A stretch of 64,000 nt of DNA from Rhinopomastus cyanomelas (taxonomy: Eukaryota > Chordata > Aves > Bucerotiformes > Rhinopomastidae): NCBI GenBank assembly GCA_013400115.1, contig VXBP01002360.1:311583-375582 (forward strand), given 5' to 3'. Every line of letters starts with the position of its first letter. Position 1 is the first letter of the stretch. The notes below the pieces were generated by a model. That model was given only the letters and a program-made list of their open reading frames with translations, made no database searches and was not told where the DNA came from. This document shows, piece by piece, positions 33,638 to 45,600 of the stretch. The translations under genes were made by a program, and so were the position numbers.

Positions 33638-36600
33638 ATGCCGAAGCTTTTGGATGGCAGAGTTCTGCTGGCGGCGGTCTCCCTTGTCATCAGCCTGCAG
33701 GGTACAAAGGTGCTTTCAGAATGGAAGAAGTGTGGCGATCCAGAGTGCGAGAGTAAGTGCGACGGTCCGCGGGGTGTTTTTGCAAAGGGAGCTTGCGTCG
33801 GGCTCGGGGACCGTGAAGGTCTCCTCCGGTTGAAATGATTCTGTTAGGAACCACAACTTCAAAATCAGCAGTGAAACTGAAGATGCTGAAGCTGTACAAA
33901 ATACTTGTTGATATTTTATGTTTGGAAACTGACTTGGTTTTCCTGAGCAGCTCCTCTGCCACTTGTGGGAGCAGTGCTGACTAAAGGGTGCCTTTCACTC
34001 CGCTTTGAGGGATTCAGCAGCTTGAGGCTGGTGTGGAACCTGATTTGGGTTTTCTTTCCCCCCTCCCCTAAATCTCAGTGTCAAATACTCCATCACTGAA
34101 ATGAATCTGTTGGTTCAGCTTGTGATTCCCCCTCTACCATCCTCTTCCTCTCTTCATTCTGCCTTGCCTCAGGCCATGGGGAGTGTGGGGCTTGGGCACA
34201 GTGAGGACTCCAGACTCCATAAGGTGACCTTAAGGTCAGGAGCTGCTGCAGGTCTGTGCTGAGCTCAAATCTATTGGGAGTTGGTTAGGATTGGCCCAGG
34301 GAGGGTTGAAGATGGTGCTGGAGCAGGTCTAGAGAAGGGCAACAAGGCTGGTGAAGGGTCTGGAGAAGGAACCTTGTTGAGGAGCAGCTGAGGGAGCTGG
34401 GGCTGATCAGTGTGGAGAAAAGGAGGCTGAGGGGAGACCTTATAATTGTCTGTAACTGCATGTAGAGAGGTGGGGATTTGTCTCTTCTCACAAGGAACAA
34501 GGGACAGGACAAGAGTCAAGCTGCCCCAGGAGAAGGTTAGGTTGGCCATGAGGAGAAACTTCTTTCTGGAAAGGGTTCTCAGGCCTTGGAATGGGCTGCC
34601 CAGGGAGGGGGTTGAATCGCCATCCCTGGACGTGTTTGACAGTCGTGGAGATCTGGAGCTCAGGGACAGGGTTTAGTGGTGGGTTAGTAGTTGAAATCAA
34701 TGATCTTAAAAGTCTTTTCCAACCTGAACAATTTGAGGATCTCTACGACACACTAGGAGCAACCAGCTTAAACTTTTCATATCCAGAGAGAAAAAACAAA
34801 GAGTGGATGGATCGCATTAATTTTGTGAAGATCAAAGTTCAGTAGAAACTTCTTCCCAGTGAGGGTGACAGCACTGGAAGGGGCTGCCCAGGGGGGTTGT
34901 GGAGTCTCCTTCTCTGGAGATGTTTGAAACCTGCCTGGACGTGTTCCTGTGCAACTGGATCTATGAGATCCTGCTGTGGCAGGGAGATGGGACTGGATGA
35001 ACTTTTGTGGTCCCTTCCAACTCTGTGATAACACTGTTCTCCTCTTCAGGATAGGAATAGACTAGTATCACAACAAACCAGTAACTGATGCATTAACCAA
35101 CTCTATAACATGTTTATATTTGTTAGTCTTCTCCAGTAGCCCGTCTGGCTTCAGAAAAGGTGGTTCCTGCCCTGATTTCTTTCTTTCTTTCTACTACTAT
35201 TGCAGCAGCAATGAGCAGAGTTCAAGCAACCACAGACTACTCGGGGCCTGACTGCCGGTATCTGAACTTCAAAACAGGGGAAGAGATCATGGTCTATTCC
35301 AAGCTTTCAGGGGAACATGAGAACTTTTGGGCAGGAAGTGTAAGTACTTGAATCTGACTTTCCCAACGATCACTCATGGAGAAACTAGAGCAGAATCTAA
35401 GTGTTCTCTCTTTCAACTGATCATTTGGGCTGCCCAGGGGGTTGTGGAGTCTCCTCCTCTGGAGACGTTCAAAACCCGCCTGGACATGTTCCTGTGCGGC
35501 TTGATCTAGGGGATCCTGCTGTGGTGGGGGGATTGGACTGGATGATCTTTTGAGGTCCCTTCCAGTCCCTAACGTTCTGTGATTTGCTTATAGTGGTTCC
35601 CCTAACAACATTCAGGTCTATCAGGTTGGGTACCTGCCTACAGGTCTGGGGTGGAGGCTTCACAGTTGCTCGGTCAGCGATAGAGTACTGGGACTGACTT
35701 CACAGGTCAAGGGAAGCTCCCAGAGAAGTGATCAGACACATGTAGTGATTTGGAGCAACAGACAACATAGAACCAACTCGCAGGAGATCTTCAAGGTCCC
35801 TTCCAACACCAACCAGTGCATGATTCATCCTGGTGCACTTTTGTTATTGTAAATGATCTGTCACACTGATTGTTCAACAGCTGACATGCAAGAGCTTCAC
35901 GTAGTAATCCCTGTGGTTTAAAGGCTCTCATTTTGTTTGTATTGAAAAACATAACCTTCAGTTTTGTTCTTTGCAGAAAGGAAAGGATTTTGGATATTTC
36001 CCAAAAGATGCCGTGAAGGTTGATGAAGTTTTTATTACAGAAGAGGTGGAAGTGCTCACTAAGGTAAACCAGCAACACTGCATTTTCCAGTGTAGTTCAC
36101 AGCACCTGACAGTCCAGCTACAAGTTCAAGTGCTGATGGAGAGATTTTATTTCAGATCACTCAAAGCAATTTGTTTATTACTGTCCCACTTATGTGTTGG
36201 ATGCCACCTAAACACACTTTTATCAAACAATGTAGAACTAATGGCACAGAGTCTAGCTGGAGCCCTGTAACCAGTACTGCCCCACAGGGATCTGTGCTGG
36301 GTCTCCTTTGTTCAATGTCTTCATTAATGACCTTGATGATGGGACAGTGTCTCCTGAGCAAGTTTGCTGATGACACTAAGCTGAGTGGGCTAGCTGATTC
36401 ACCTGATGGCCGTGCAGCCATTCAGGAAGACTGGGACAGACTGGAAGGATGGGCTAAGAGGAATTTAATGAGGTCTAATAAGTGCCGAGTCCTTCACCTG
36501 GGAAGGAGTAATAAGCATCAATACAGGTTGGGGGATGATCTACTGGAGAGTACCTCAATGGAGAGGGACCTTGGAGTTCTTGTGGACAAGTTCTCCATGG

Positions 36601-39600
36601 AACAGCACTGTGCTCTTGTGGCCAAGAAGGCCAAAGGAATCCTGGGATGGATCAAGAATCACAGGCCCTCAGTTCAAGAAGGACACAGAGCTGCTGGAGG
36701 GTGTCCAGTGTAGAGCCCCAAAGATGATGAGGGAAGTGGAATACGTCCCTTATGAGGAAAGGCTGAGGGAGCTGGGTCTCTTTAGCTTAAAGGAGACCGA
36801 GGGGTGACCTTATTAATGTCTATAAATACGTGAAGGGTGGGTGTCAGGAGGATGGAGCCAGGCTCTGCTCAGTGTCATCTAGTGATAGGACAAGGGGCAG
36901 TGGGTGTGAGCTAGAACAGAGGAGGTTCCATATAAATATCAGAAGGAACTTCTTCCCAGTGAGGGTGACAGAGCACTGGCAGGGGCTGCCCAGGGAGGTT
37001 GTGGAGTCTCCTTCTCTGGAGACTTTCAAGGCCTATCTGGATGCATTCCTGTGTGACCTGCCCTAGGTTCTGTGGTCCTGCTTCAGCAGAGGGGTTGGAC
37101 TCGATGACCCCCGGAGGTCCCTTCCAACCCCTAATGATCTGTGTATTAGGAGCAATATAATTCGATACTCTAATTGTAGCTCTTTTGTGTAAAGTTATAC
37201 ACAGACAGAGAGTAAAAATGTATTGCTGTTCTACACAGTGACAAAGAAAATTACACTAAAGCATTTTAAAAGCTAATATTGTTCTTTTAGGAAACTGATT
37301 TCCTTTGTCTTCATGGAGATAAGTATGTTTTTGAAAACGAAGACAGCGCATTGCGTGATCACAACCCGGAAAGTGACTACTCTGCCTCTGATGCAGAGTC
37401 AGAGCTGCGCGAGCACGAACTCTTACAACACCTAAGAGACTCCACACAAGACAAAGGAAGAGGTGAATCACTTTCTGAAAATGATTCTAAGGAATCTCCC
37501 ACTCAGGAGTCTTCAAGGAACGTGTTGGACAGAGAAAATGAGAAGAGAAAAGATGATGCTGAAAAGCCACAAGCGCAAACCAGTCTCCCAGAAGAACCCA
37601 TTCCAACCCAGTCCAGTTGGATCACGGGATGGTTTGCTGCAGGAAGTACAAATGATGAAGAACTCTTAACAGCTTTTACTGAATCTTTAGAAGAAAACAC
37701 CTATCGAGGCAGAAAAATAGTGGTAAATGCTGAAAACGACTTAGAGGAGCCAGATGCTAAGGAGGAGCAAGAACCCCCAGCATCTTCTTGGTTTCAAGGT
37801 GGACTGACAGACTTCCTGTATTTTGGGGAAGAGACTGTGGCTGGTGGTTCAGCATCTGAGGAAAAGATTGATCCACAGACCCATGACACTTCTGGTGTGC
37901 CTGGACATCCCAGTGATGAGCAGGAAACACCAGTGACAGAAGAAGAGACTGAAAGTCAAGAATCCCAATCCAATTGGTTTAATCTAGGCCTAAGCAATGT
38001 TCTTAGTTTTGGCAATGCTGAGGCAGATGCCATTGCCATGGAAAACCAAGAGAGCAGAGATACAGAGGATGAAGCCAATAAGAATGAAGAGAAGACTTTA
38101 GACCAGAAGGAATCACATGTGGACAAGGACATAATGGAGACCCTTCATGCAGTGACAGATGAAGAAGACAAAGAGAATTATGCACCAGAAGAGATATCAG
38201 CAAGTGTGGGTGCTCTTGGTGATGCCAAAAGTAGTTCAAACAGTACAGAGACATCTTCTGATATATTAGCAGGTGACAAAGTGAACTCAATTGAACCTTG
38301 CGGGTCAGAGGACGACTTGGTATCGGAGAACCAACCGCTGCAAAGCACTGATGCTAAAAGCAGAAATGAGGAGTTGGAAAGCAAACGCGGCCACTCAGGT
38401 TGGTATATGAGTATCTATGATGGCTTTGTTAATTACAATGCAGACACCTATGATAATCAACAGGGACACGAATCTATTCCACCAGATCAGGTTTCTCCTT
38501 CTCCTAGCCCACCTCAGAGCTGCGATCCTTCAGACACAAAGAATGCAGCAGAAAAGCCCGATGCAGCTGAAGAACAGAGCTATTCCTTCTCTTTTAGCCA
38601 TTTTGCAGATGTACTGTCGTGTTGGAGCCCAGCAGCTCAAGAAGAGCAAGCGCAGGGCTTGCAGGGTGATGTGGCTGTGAGTGAAGAAACCCCTCAAACT
38701 GAACACAAAGATGAAACAGTACAAGGAAATAACTACAGGGTGATGAAAGAAGGAGTAAATCAGAGAGTTAGCGAGGAGCTGCCTGAAAAAGACGAGGGTG
38801 TGATCCAAGAGAAAGATCTGTTTTCCCCACTAGCTGTGCAAAACAACGAACGTGGTTATCAAAGAGTGAAAGATATTGTGAAGTTAGTTAGGGATAGTGA
38901 TGATTCTCAAATGTTACTGGATGAAACACTAGTGCAAGCTCAAAGAGAACATGTACCGGTGTTCAGTGATGCCAGGACTGAAGAACAAGCTTCTAAGAGT
39001 AGTGAGAGGCAGGAAAACAATAGAAAAAGTTATTATGATGACCCTTTCCCCAAAGATTCTCGACATTTACCTTCAGAACTAACATCTGAAAATACAGTGG
39101 AATTTGGAACTTATCTGCAGGCAGAATCAAACAAGGAAACAGTGCAGAAAGAACAAAATAACCTGAATGCTCCTAGTCAAGAACCTGTAAATTCAGATAA
39201 TGAGTTACCAAGTCATGGGGACCTACCAGGAACTGCAGATAATCATCTGTGCATCAAGAAGATCCCAGGTAGCAGTGAACAGAATCTTGCTCTGGAAACA
39301 TCTGAGAAAGGCAAACCTGTTGAATGCTGTGGTACAGGCCAAACCTCAGCATCAAAAACCCAGTTCAAAATGGGTGGTGATATAAAGGATAAAATCCACA
39401 TAGCAGAGACCAAAAATGAGCCACTAGGTTTCTATGAAACCAACATCAAAGGTGTCAGTCAGGAAGATTTTTATCATCAGGAATCAGAGAAGTCCCAAGA
39501 ACCGACTCCAGACCAACCTGCCTCTCCTCACACCTCATCTAGTGGCTTGTCAGGTACCAACGCTTCAGAAGAAATCAGCCACTGGGAAGACACGTGGAGT

Positions 39601-42600
39601 TTCCAAATGGCAGGTAAAATCTGCTCGCGGAGAAGAGAGGAACTAATTTTCCCTGATGAAAACAGGCCTCAGGATGAACCTGGGTACAATAGTAACTGAA
39701 GGCACCTCCAATCTGAAGGTTAACCTTCACAGATCAGATCACAGCAATCATAGACTCATAGAATTGTTTTGGTTGGAAAAGACCCTTGGGAACATTGAGT
39801 CCAACAATCAACCCTGCTCTGCCAAGTTCACCCCTAAAGCAGATCCCCCAGCACCACGTCTAAATGGCCTTAATGTGGACACCTCCAAAGAGAAAGACCC
39901 TTCTCTTCAGCTGGCAGTAGCCAGTAACAAGTAGGGCAATGGAGGAAGAAAAACACACACCAAAACCTACCAGACTAGTGAAAGATAGGACAACACTGGA
40001 TGCTCTCGCTCAGAGCTTGTCAGAAGAGAAGCTCCAAACTGAACAAATTCCTAAGAACCTGCAACTTAATCAGAGAGAGGAAGTAGAAACATGGGAACAT
40101 TTATGCTCCTCACATGAGCAATCACACGGTATTTGTCCCCGAATGAGAACTTTGGCTCTAGAGGAGAACTTGAAAGAAAAGAAAAAAGCATTAAATTCCC
40201 CCTGTACTGGGCACTGGGGAGACCCCCACCTTGAGGACTGGGGACAGTTCTGGGCCCCTCACTTCAAGAAAGAGGTTGAAGGGCTGGAGCAGGTCCAGAG
40301 GGGCAACAAGGCTGGGGAAGGGACTCAAGGGAAAGTCTGATGTGTAGAGAGGCTGAGCGAGCTGAGGGTGTTTAGCCTGGAGGAGACTCAGGGGGGACCT
40401 TCTCCCTCTCTCCAACTCCTTGAAGGGAGGTTCTACTGAGGTGGGGGTCAGGCTCTTCTCCCATGCAACCAGTGCCACGAGAGAGAGCAGGCCCTGCCGC
40501 TGTCAGGGAGGGTCAGGTAGGATGTTAGGAAGTCCTCCCTGACAGGAAGGGTGATCAGACACTGGAATGGGCTGCCCAGGACAGTGGTGGAGTCCCCATC
40601 CCTGGAGGTGTTGAAGGACAGGGTGGCTGTGGCCCTGAGTGCCCTGGTCTGGCTGATGTGGTGATCTTAGCTCCTGGGCTGGATGATGTGAGAGGTCTTT
40701 TCCAGCCTCAATAATTCTGTGACTCTACAGTGTCTCCTAAGCCCCTCCAATTAGAAAGCCAGACTGCTATTAAAAAACCCAATTAATTAAGTCCCAGCAA
40801 CCTGGGATTGCTCAGAAATCTGGCTGATAAAGTGTATGTTGTAACTGAAAGAATGGATAACACTTCCAAATTAATTGCTGCTACTAAAACAGGAGAAGAG
40901 AAAGAAGCAGCAATCTGAAAATCAGAGAGACTCAAAGTCCATAAATATAAATAATAGAAATTATGCCCTAACAGAAAGGGTTCCAGGTAGCATTTGTACC
41001 AGCTCATCTGAGTCCTTTGCAAACACATTTCGTCAAATTAACAATTAAGGCCGTAGAAAAGAAGTTTGTTTTGTCAAAAACCCCCAAATTAAAATAGCAA
41101 TGACACTAGGACTGCTAGAATGAAACACTTCACAGAAGAAGAAGAAGACAGAAAAGGAATCTGAGCAAGAAACAGGTGCTTCTAAATCTGTAGAAGGTGC
41201 AGAAGGTGATGAAATCAATTCAGAAATGATGGAAGATAAATTTGAGGAAGGGCAGATTGGGAATTTGGAAAAATTGCTGCTGCAGAATCAAGTGAAAACA
41301 AGGGAAACGGCAAAATCACGGTGGGGTAGACAGAATTCATTTCCCTAAACCCAGGCAAATATTGTACCATGAACACTCAGATTTACCAAACCCATTGATG
41401 ATATTCTGGTCATTGTATTTCTAGTCAAAACACGATGTTAATTAACATTTAGAGAGAAAATCCTGATGCAGCTGCACCAGCGATTTGTAAAGATTCATCG
41501 TGAACTCCTGGGTTCCTTGTGTAAAGACAATGTGGGCACAAAAGGGGCACAATTTCAACACCGAGCAGGACAAATGTATGGGGAGGGGAAAGGGGAATGT
41601 TCTTCTAGAGCTGCCAGAGTTTTTGTCTGCTCTAACAATTGTGTAGCCCGAACTGCAGCCTAACATTTCGCTCACAGTGATTTAGCAAGAACAAAATGTG
41701 CTTTGTTTGAGGAGGAGAAAGTATAACAGATGCCACACTATCTCCTCCTGGTGATTCTGAATCAACAGTACTTGTGGATCATAGTAGTCAATGTTTCTGG
41801 TATTTTGAGGGTCTGATAATACAGATTGAGTTAATATTTTAACAGTAAATTTAACCACCGGTTGCTCTAGAGGCAGCTTCATCATTCTGCATGAACTGGA
41901 TATACTTCTATGATCCTGCTGTGGCAGGAGGACTGGACTAGATGATCTTTCAAGGTCCCTTCCAATCCCTAATGTTTTGTGATTCTGTGAACACACCTGT
42001 GGTTTCTTGCATTTCACAGTGGAGTTTGTAACCTTGTGGGAAGCTGCTTTTATCCTGCATAGCATTTCTAATTCTCTTCTGTGTGGCTTTTTCTTCCCAC
42101 TTCATTTGGATATAAGAAAAAGACCAAGAGATCCTGAGCAGGGAATCTACATGCTCTCAAAACCAAGTGTATTTTTTTTCCAACTAGTATGGTTTTCCTT
42201 TACAATTATCTGCAGGAGTAGGCAGTAGAAGAAAACTGCTGGAAGAAACTCCAGAGAAGGAACATGAAATGAGTGGAGGTGTAGCCAGTGAATACGACAG
42301 TGACCAACATTCAAAAGCGATAGAAACCCCCTTTGTTTATGCTCAAGAAAAAACAGATGGTGCAGCAGTTGACTCCTCACTTGAGGTCTCAGAGCCTTTA
42401 CCTGATGCCATCCAGAGCTATGTTCCAAGTAATGGTAAGTGTTAAGTTACTGAATTAGAAGGAAAATAGATAAATAAGTAAGTTAGTTAGCTGGAATTTT
42501 ACTGACAATTGTAACACCCCCTTTTCTTTCCTCCCTTATGAACAAACCAGAAGGAGGTTGGATGTATCAGCTATTTCTGTGCTTGAAAGCTGTTGAAGTC

Positions 42601-45600
42601 CAGGAATTGATAAAATCTGTATTTTCAGCAGTGACAACTGTGACCAAAATGGTAAGATTTGATTTTCTTGTTTGTGCCACGGGCAGCGACACCTCTCACC
42701 AGACCAGGCTGCCCAGAGCCACATCCAGCCTGGCCTTGAACACTTCCAGGGATGGAGCAGCCACAGCCTCCCTGGGCAACCTGTTCCGGTGCCTCAGCAC
42801 CCTCACAGGGAGGGATTTTTGCCTAATTTCTTTCCTTCTCCCTGTTTAAAGCCATCTTATCGCTTAAAGTCTCTCATAAAAAGTCCCTCTCCAGCTTCCC
42901 TGTGGGGACGCTCCAGACTCTGAGGGCCCTCAGTGCGATCCCCTAACACCTGCGTATCGGCACCCTTAGCACAAACAGTTCCTGAGGCACTGAGGTTCAG
43001 AAACTCCCGCTTTGGACCTCGGGGAAGCTCCTCCCGCCTCGGAAGCACCTGTTGCACCCTCCCCCGTCCCGCCCCCCGGTCCCAGTGCCAGCCCGGGTCC
43101 CTGAGGGCCGGTGCCATGTCTGCCCGCTGCGGCCGGGCCTTCCCTAAGGAATCGGCCCCGCAGAGTTGGGTTTTCACCCGGAGCAGCCGCCGCACGGGCA
43201 CGGATGGAGGCGGCAGAGGCTGAGGGGCAGGTGAGGGGGTAGCAGTGGTACAGCCCGCGACAGGCCGGTACCGCCCGGCTCTTCCCGCCCCCCCGCCAAG
43301 CGCCCGGCAGTGGTCGGGCCCGGAAGGGCCCCGCGGTAAGATGGCGGCCGCGGGCCGCGGTGATCCGCTGGGGTTGGGGGCGGCCGCGGCCGCGGTGTGG
43401 CCGGGCCTGAGGGACAGCGCGCAGAGCTACTGCCGCCTGGCTATGGACGGGGTGCGGAGGGTGAGTGAGGGGCCCCCGGGGGTTCTTCGGGCCGTGGTGA
43501 GCGAGGGGTTGGGCTGAGGCACAAATAGCCCCGCCGGTGTGTGCGGGACCCTCTTGAGAGCCGGCCCCGACGTCTCCAAAAGCCGAAGCAGTGACAGGAA
43601 CAGCCCCAGGTTCCCCCCAGGGCCGCTTTATTAAAGATTCGTGATCAAACACGCTGCAGAGTGAGGCCGCTTTTATCTCGAGGTAATACATCCGTTCCCA
43701 AACAAAACCCGAGTGTGTTTAAGTGTTCAAAACGAGTTAAGTCATCGACTGTGCTCAGGGTGCTTGTTTGAGCGTGAAGTTGGCTGAGCAGGTTGTTGCA
43801 CCAAACACGTTGTCTACCAATAAATCATAAAATACTTGTTTTATCGATTGTTACAAGAGTGAAACGTGTAGACAACTCGGATGAGAATTTACCATGGTTA
43901 GTAGGTTCGTAGAATCACAGAATAGTTTAGGTTGGAAGGGACCTTAATGATTCTCCATTTGCAACCCCCCTGCCATGGGCAGGGACATCTTGCACCAGCC
44001 CAGGTTGCTCAAACAGGAGGAGGAGTTTTCAGAGCTTTATCCAGTCATCGCTCTCTCCTGTTGGGGCTTTTTTCTTACTTATTTTTCACTTGTTAAATGT
44101 ATCATTCAAAAAGCCAAGGCTTCTGTTAGTCCTTCTCTCAGTGTTTTGGAAAGAAACAGGTACAAGCCTTGGAAATAAACTAAGTCAATGTATAGTGTCT
44201 ATTTCAGTTCAAAATATTTACCTTTTTTCTTTTAGTTGAAGCTTGTAACTTTGTTTTTCAGGCTGTGGCTTCACTGCCTGAAGACATGAGGCCTGGTCCT
44301 GATCTGTATGGATTCCCCTGGGAAGTAGTGATCTATGTTGGCATCGCAGGAGCCTTCACAGTTCTCCTGTTCCTGTACAGAAGTTATCAATCAGTAAGTG
44401 ATCACAGGCAGATCCCTTGAGCCCATTAATGTTTTGAATTGAAACTGTGACTCGAGAGACATGATGCTGCAGAGTTTTGAGTTCGTTGTGGCCTTCTAAA
44501 ACAAAGTTTGAGAATTAGGCTGTTTTGTCCAGACAGAAACCGATTGGACTCTGAACTGAGTGGCTTGTCAGTAGAGGAAATGTAGTGAAACTACACCAGG
44601 GTTGATAGGACAACGTGTTTGTATGACTTCCTTCCTCTTTTTTTCTGTACTCGGACTCCATGGCTGTCCCATGGCTTTATTGAGGAGGAAACATGGAAAA
44701 TCTGAGGGGCCATTGTAAGTGAAGCGCGTGATCCGTGCCCAGCCTTGAGAGGAATACCGCACTGTAAAGTTTTTGTGGGTTCAGCCAACTTCTGAATTTC
44801 TTCTCCAGGCCTTTCTGTCCTGTGGTTTGTTAGGTTTTGATTCTTAGGGTTACTAGACCTCGTGTGGCTGCTGCTTGATTGCTTCCCGCTGAGTTGCGTT
44901 TAGGCAAGATGCCCATTGTGTAGTGGTACTCTAACTCTTAACTGGTATGGATCATGAGTTTTTTTCACCATAGGAAGTTAATTCTAATCTGGCACATGTA
45001 GCTTCCCCATCCCTCACTTTTCCTGCAAGTGTGACTGTATCTGCCTGATACTGCTTCATGTTGGCAGTCGTGGTTATGGGATACACAGATACCCAGACAA
45101 TTACGGGTAGGAAGGGACCTCCAGGGGTCATCAAATCCAACCCCCCTCCTCGAGCAGGATCATAAAACCGAAGAAAGGTCGCACAGAAGCACATCCAGAT
45201 GGTTCATGAAAGTCTCTGGAGTCACAGACTTCACAGCCTCCCTGGGCAGCCTGTTCCACTGCTCAGTAACCTTTACAGTAAAGACATTTTTCCTGATATT
45301 GAGATGGAACTTCCTGTGCCCCAACTGACACCCACTGCCCCTTGTCCTACCACAGGGCGCAGCTGCTATTCCATAGAGAACTTGTCCACAAGAACTCCAA
45401 GGTCCTTCTCCATGGAGGTGCTCTCCAGTGGGTCATCCCCCAACCTCCACTGATGCATTGCATTACTCCTTCCCAGGTGAAGGACTCTGCACTTGTTAGA
45501 CCTCATTAAATTCCTCTTAGCCCATCCTCCCAGTCTGTCCCAGGCTTCCTGAATGGCTGCACGGCCATCAGGTGAATTGGCTAGCCCACCCAGCTTAGTA

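Larger units (their letters stand above)
39614..41347 (+). pseudogene. MIA2: Decayed 3' continuation of MIA2 exon 4, split by two CR1 copies
   Basis: After the donor CAG|GTAAAA at 39613/39614 the exon 4 frame stays open to a stop at 39697-39699. Protein-like sequence then goes on in other frames: 39700-39748, 39885-39934, 39939-40198 (86 codons, for example NLQLNQREEVETWEHLCSSH), 40738-40935 (RNLADKVYVVTERMDNTSKL, with two stops) and 41128-41347 (about 70 codons, SKSVEGAEGDEINSEMMEDK). The Glu/Ser/Lys-rich composition matches exon 4. Frame shifts, stops and CR1 insertions at 39749-39884 and 40199-40728 break it. It reads as former exon now spliced out as intron. Alternative views: lineage-specific intron that is coding-like by chance, or a retained alternative 3' exon. 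Confidence 0.55.

Noticed and set aside
39614..39699. MIA2 isoform ending at the in-frame stop 39697-39699
   Set aside because: A secreted short form by intron read-through is possible, but no polyadenylation signal follows closely and the in-phase donor just upstream explains the data. Left open for RNA evidence.
41128..41320. Alternative MIA2 exon between a CACTTCACAG acceptor and a GTGGGG donor
   Set aside because: The open frame starts in phase 0, which does not match the one-base overhang left by exon 4. Decay of an older exon fits better.
42966..43691. 241-codon minus-strand open frame
   Set aside because: It is antisense to the CpG-island first exon of the short MIA2 isoform and has no recognised domain.
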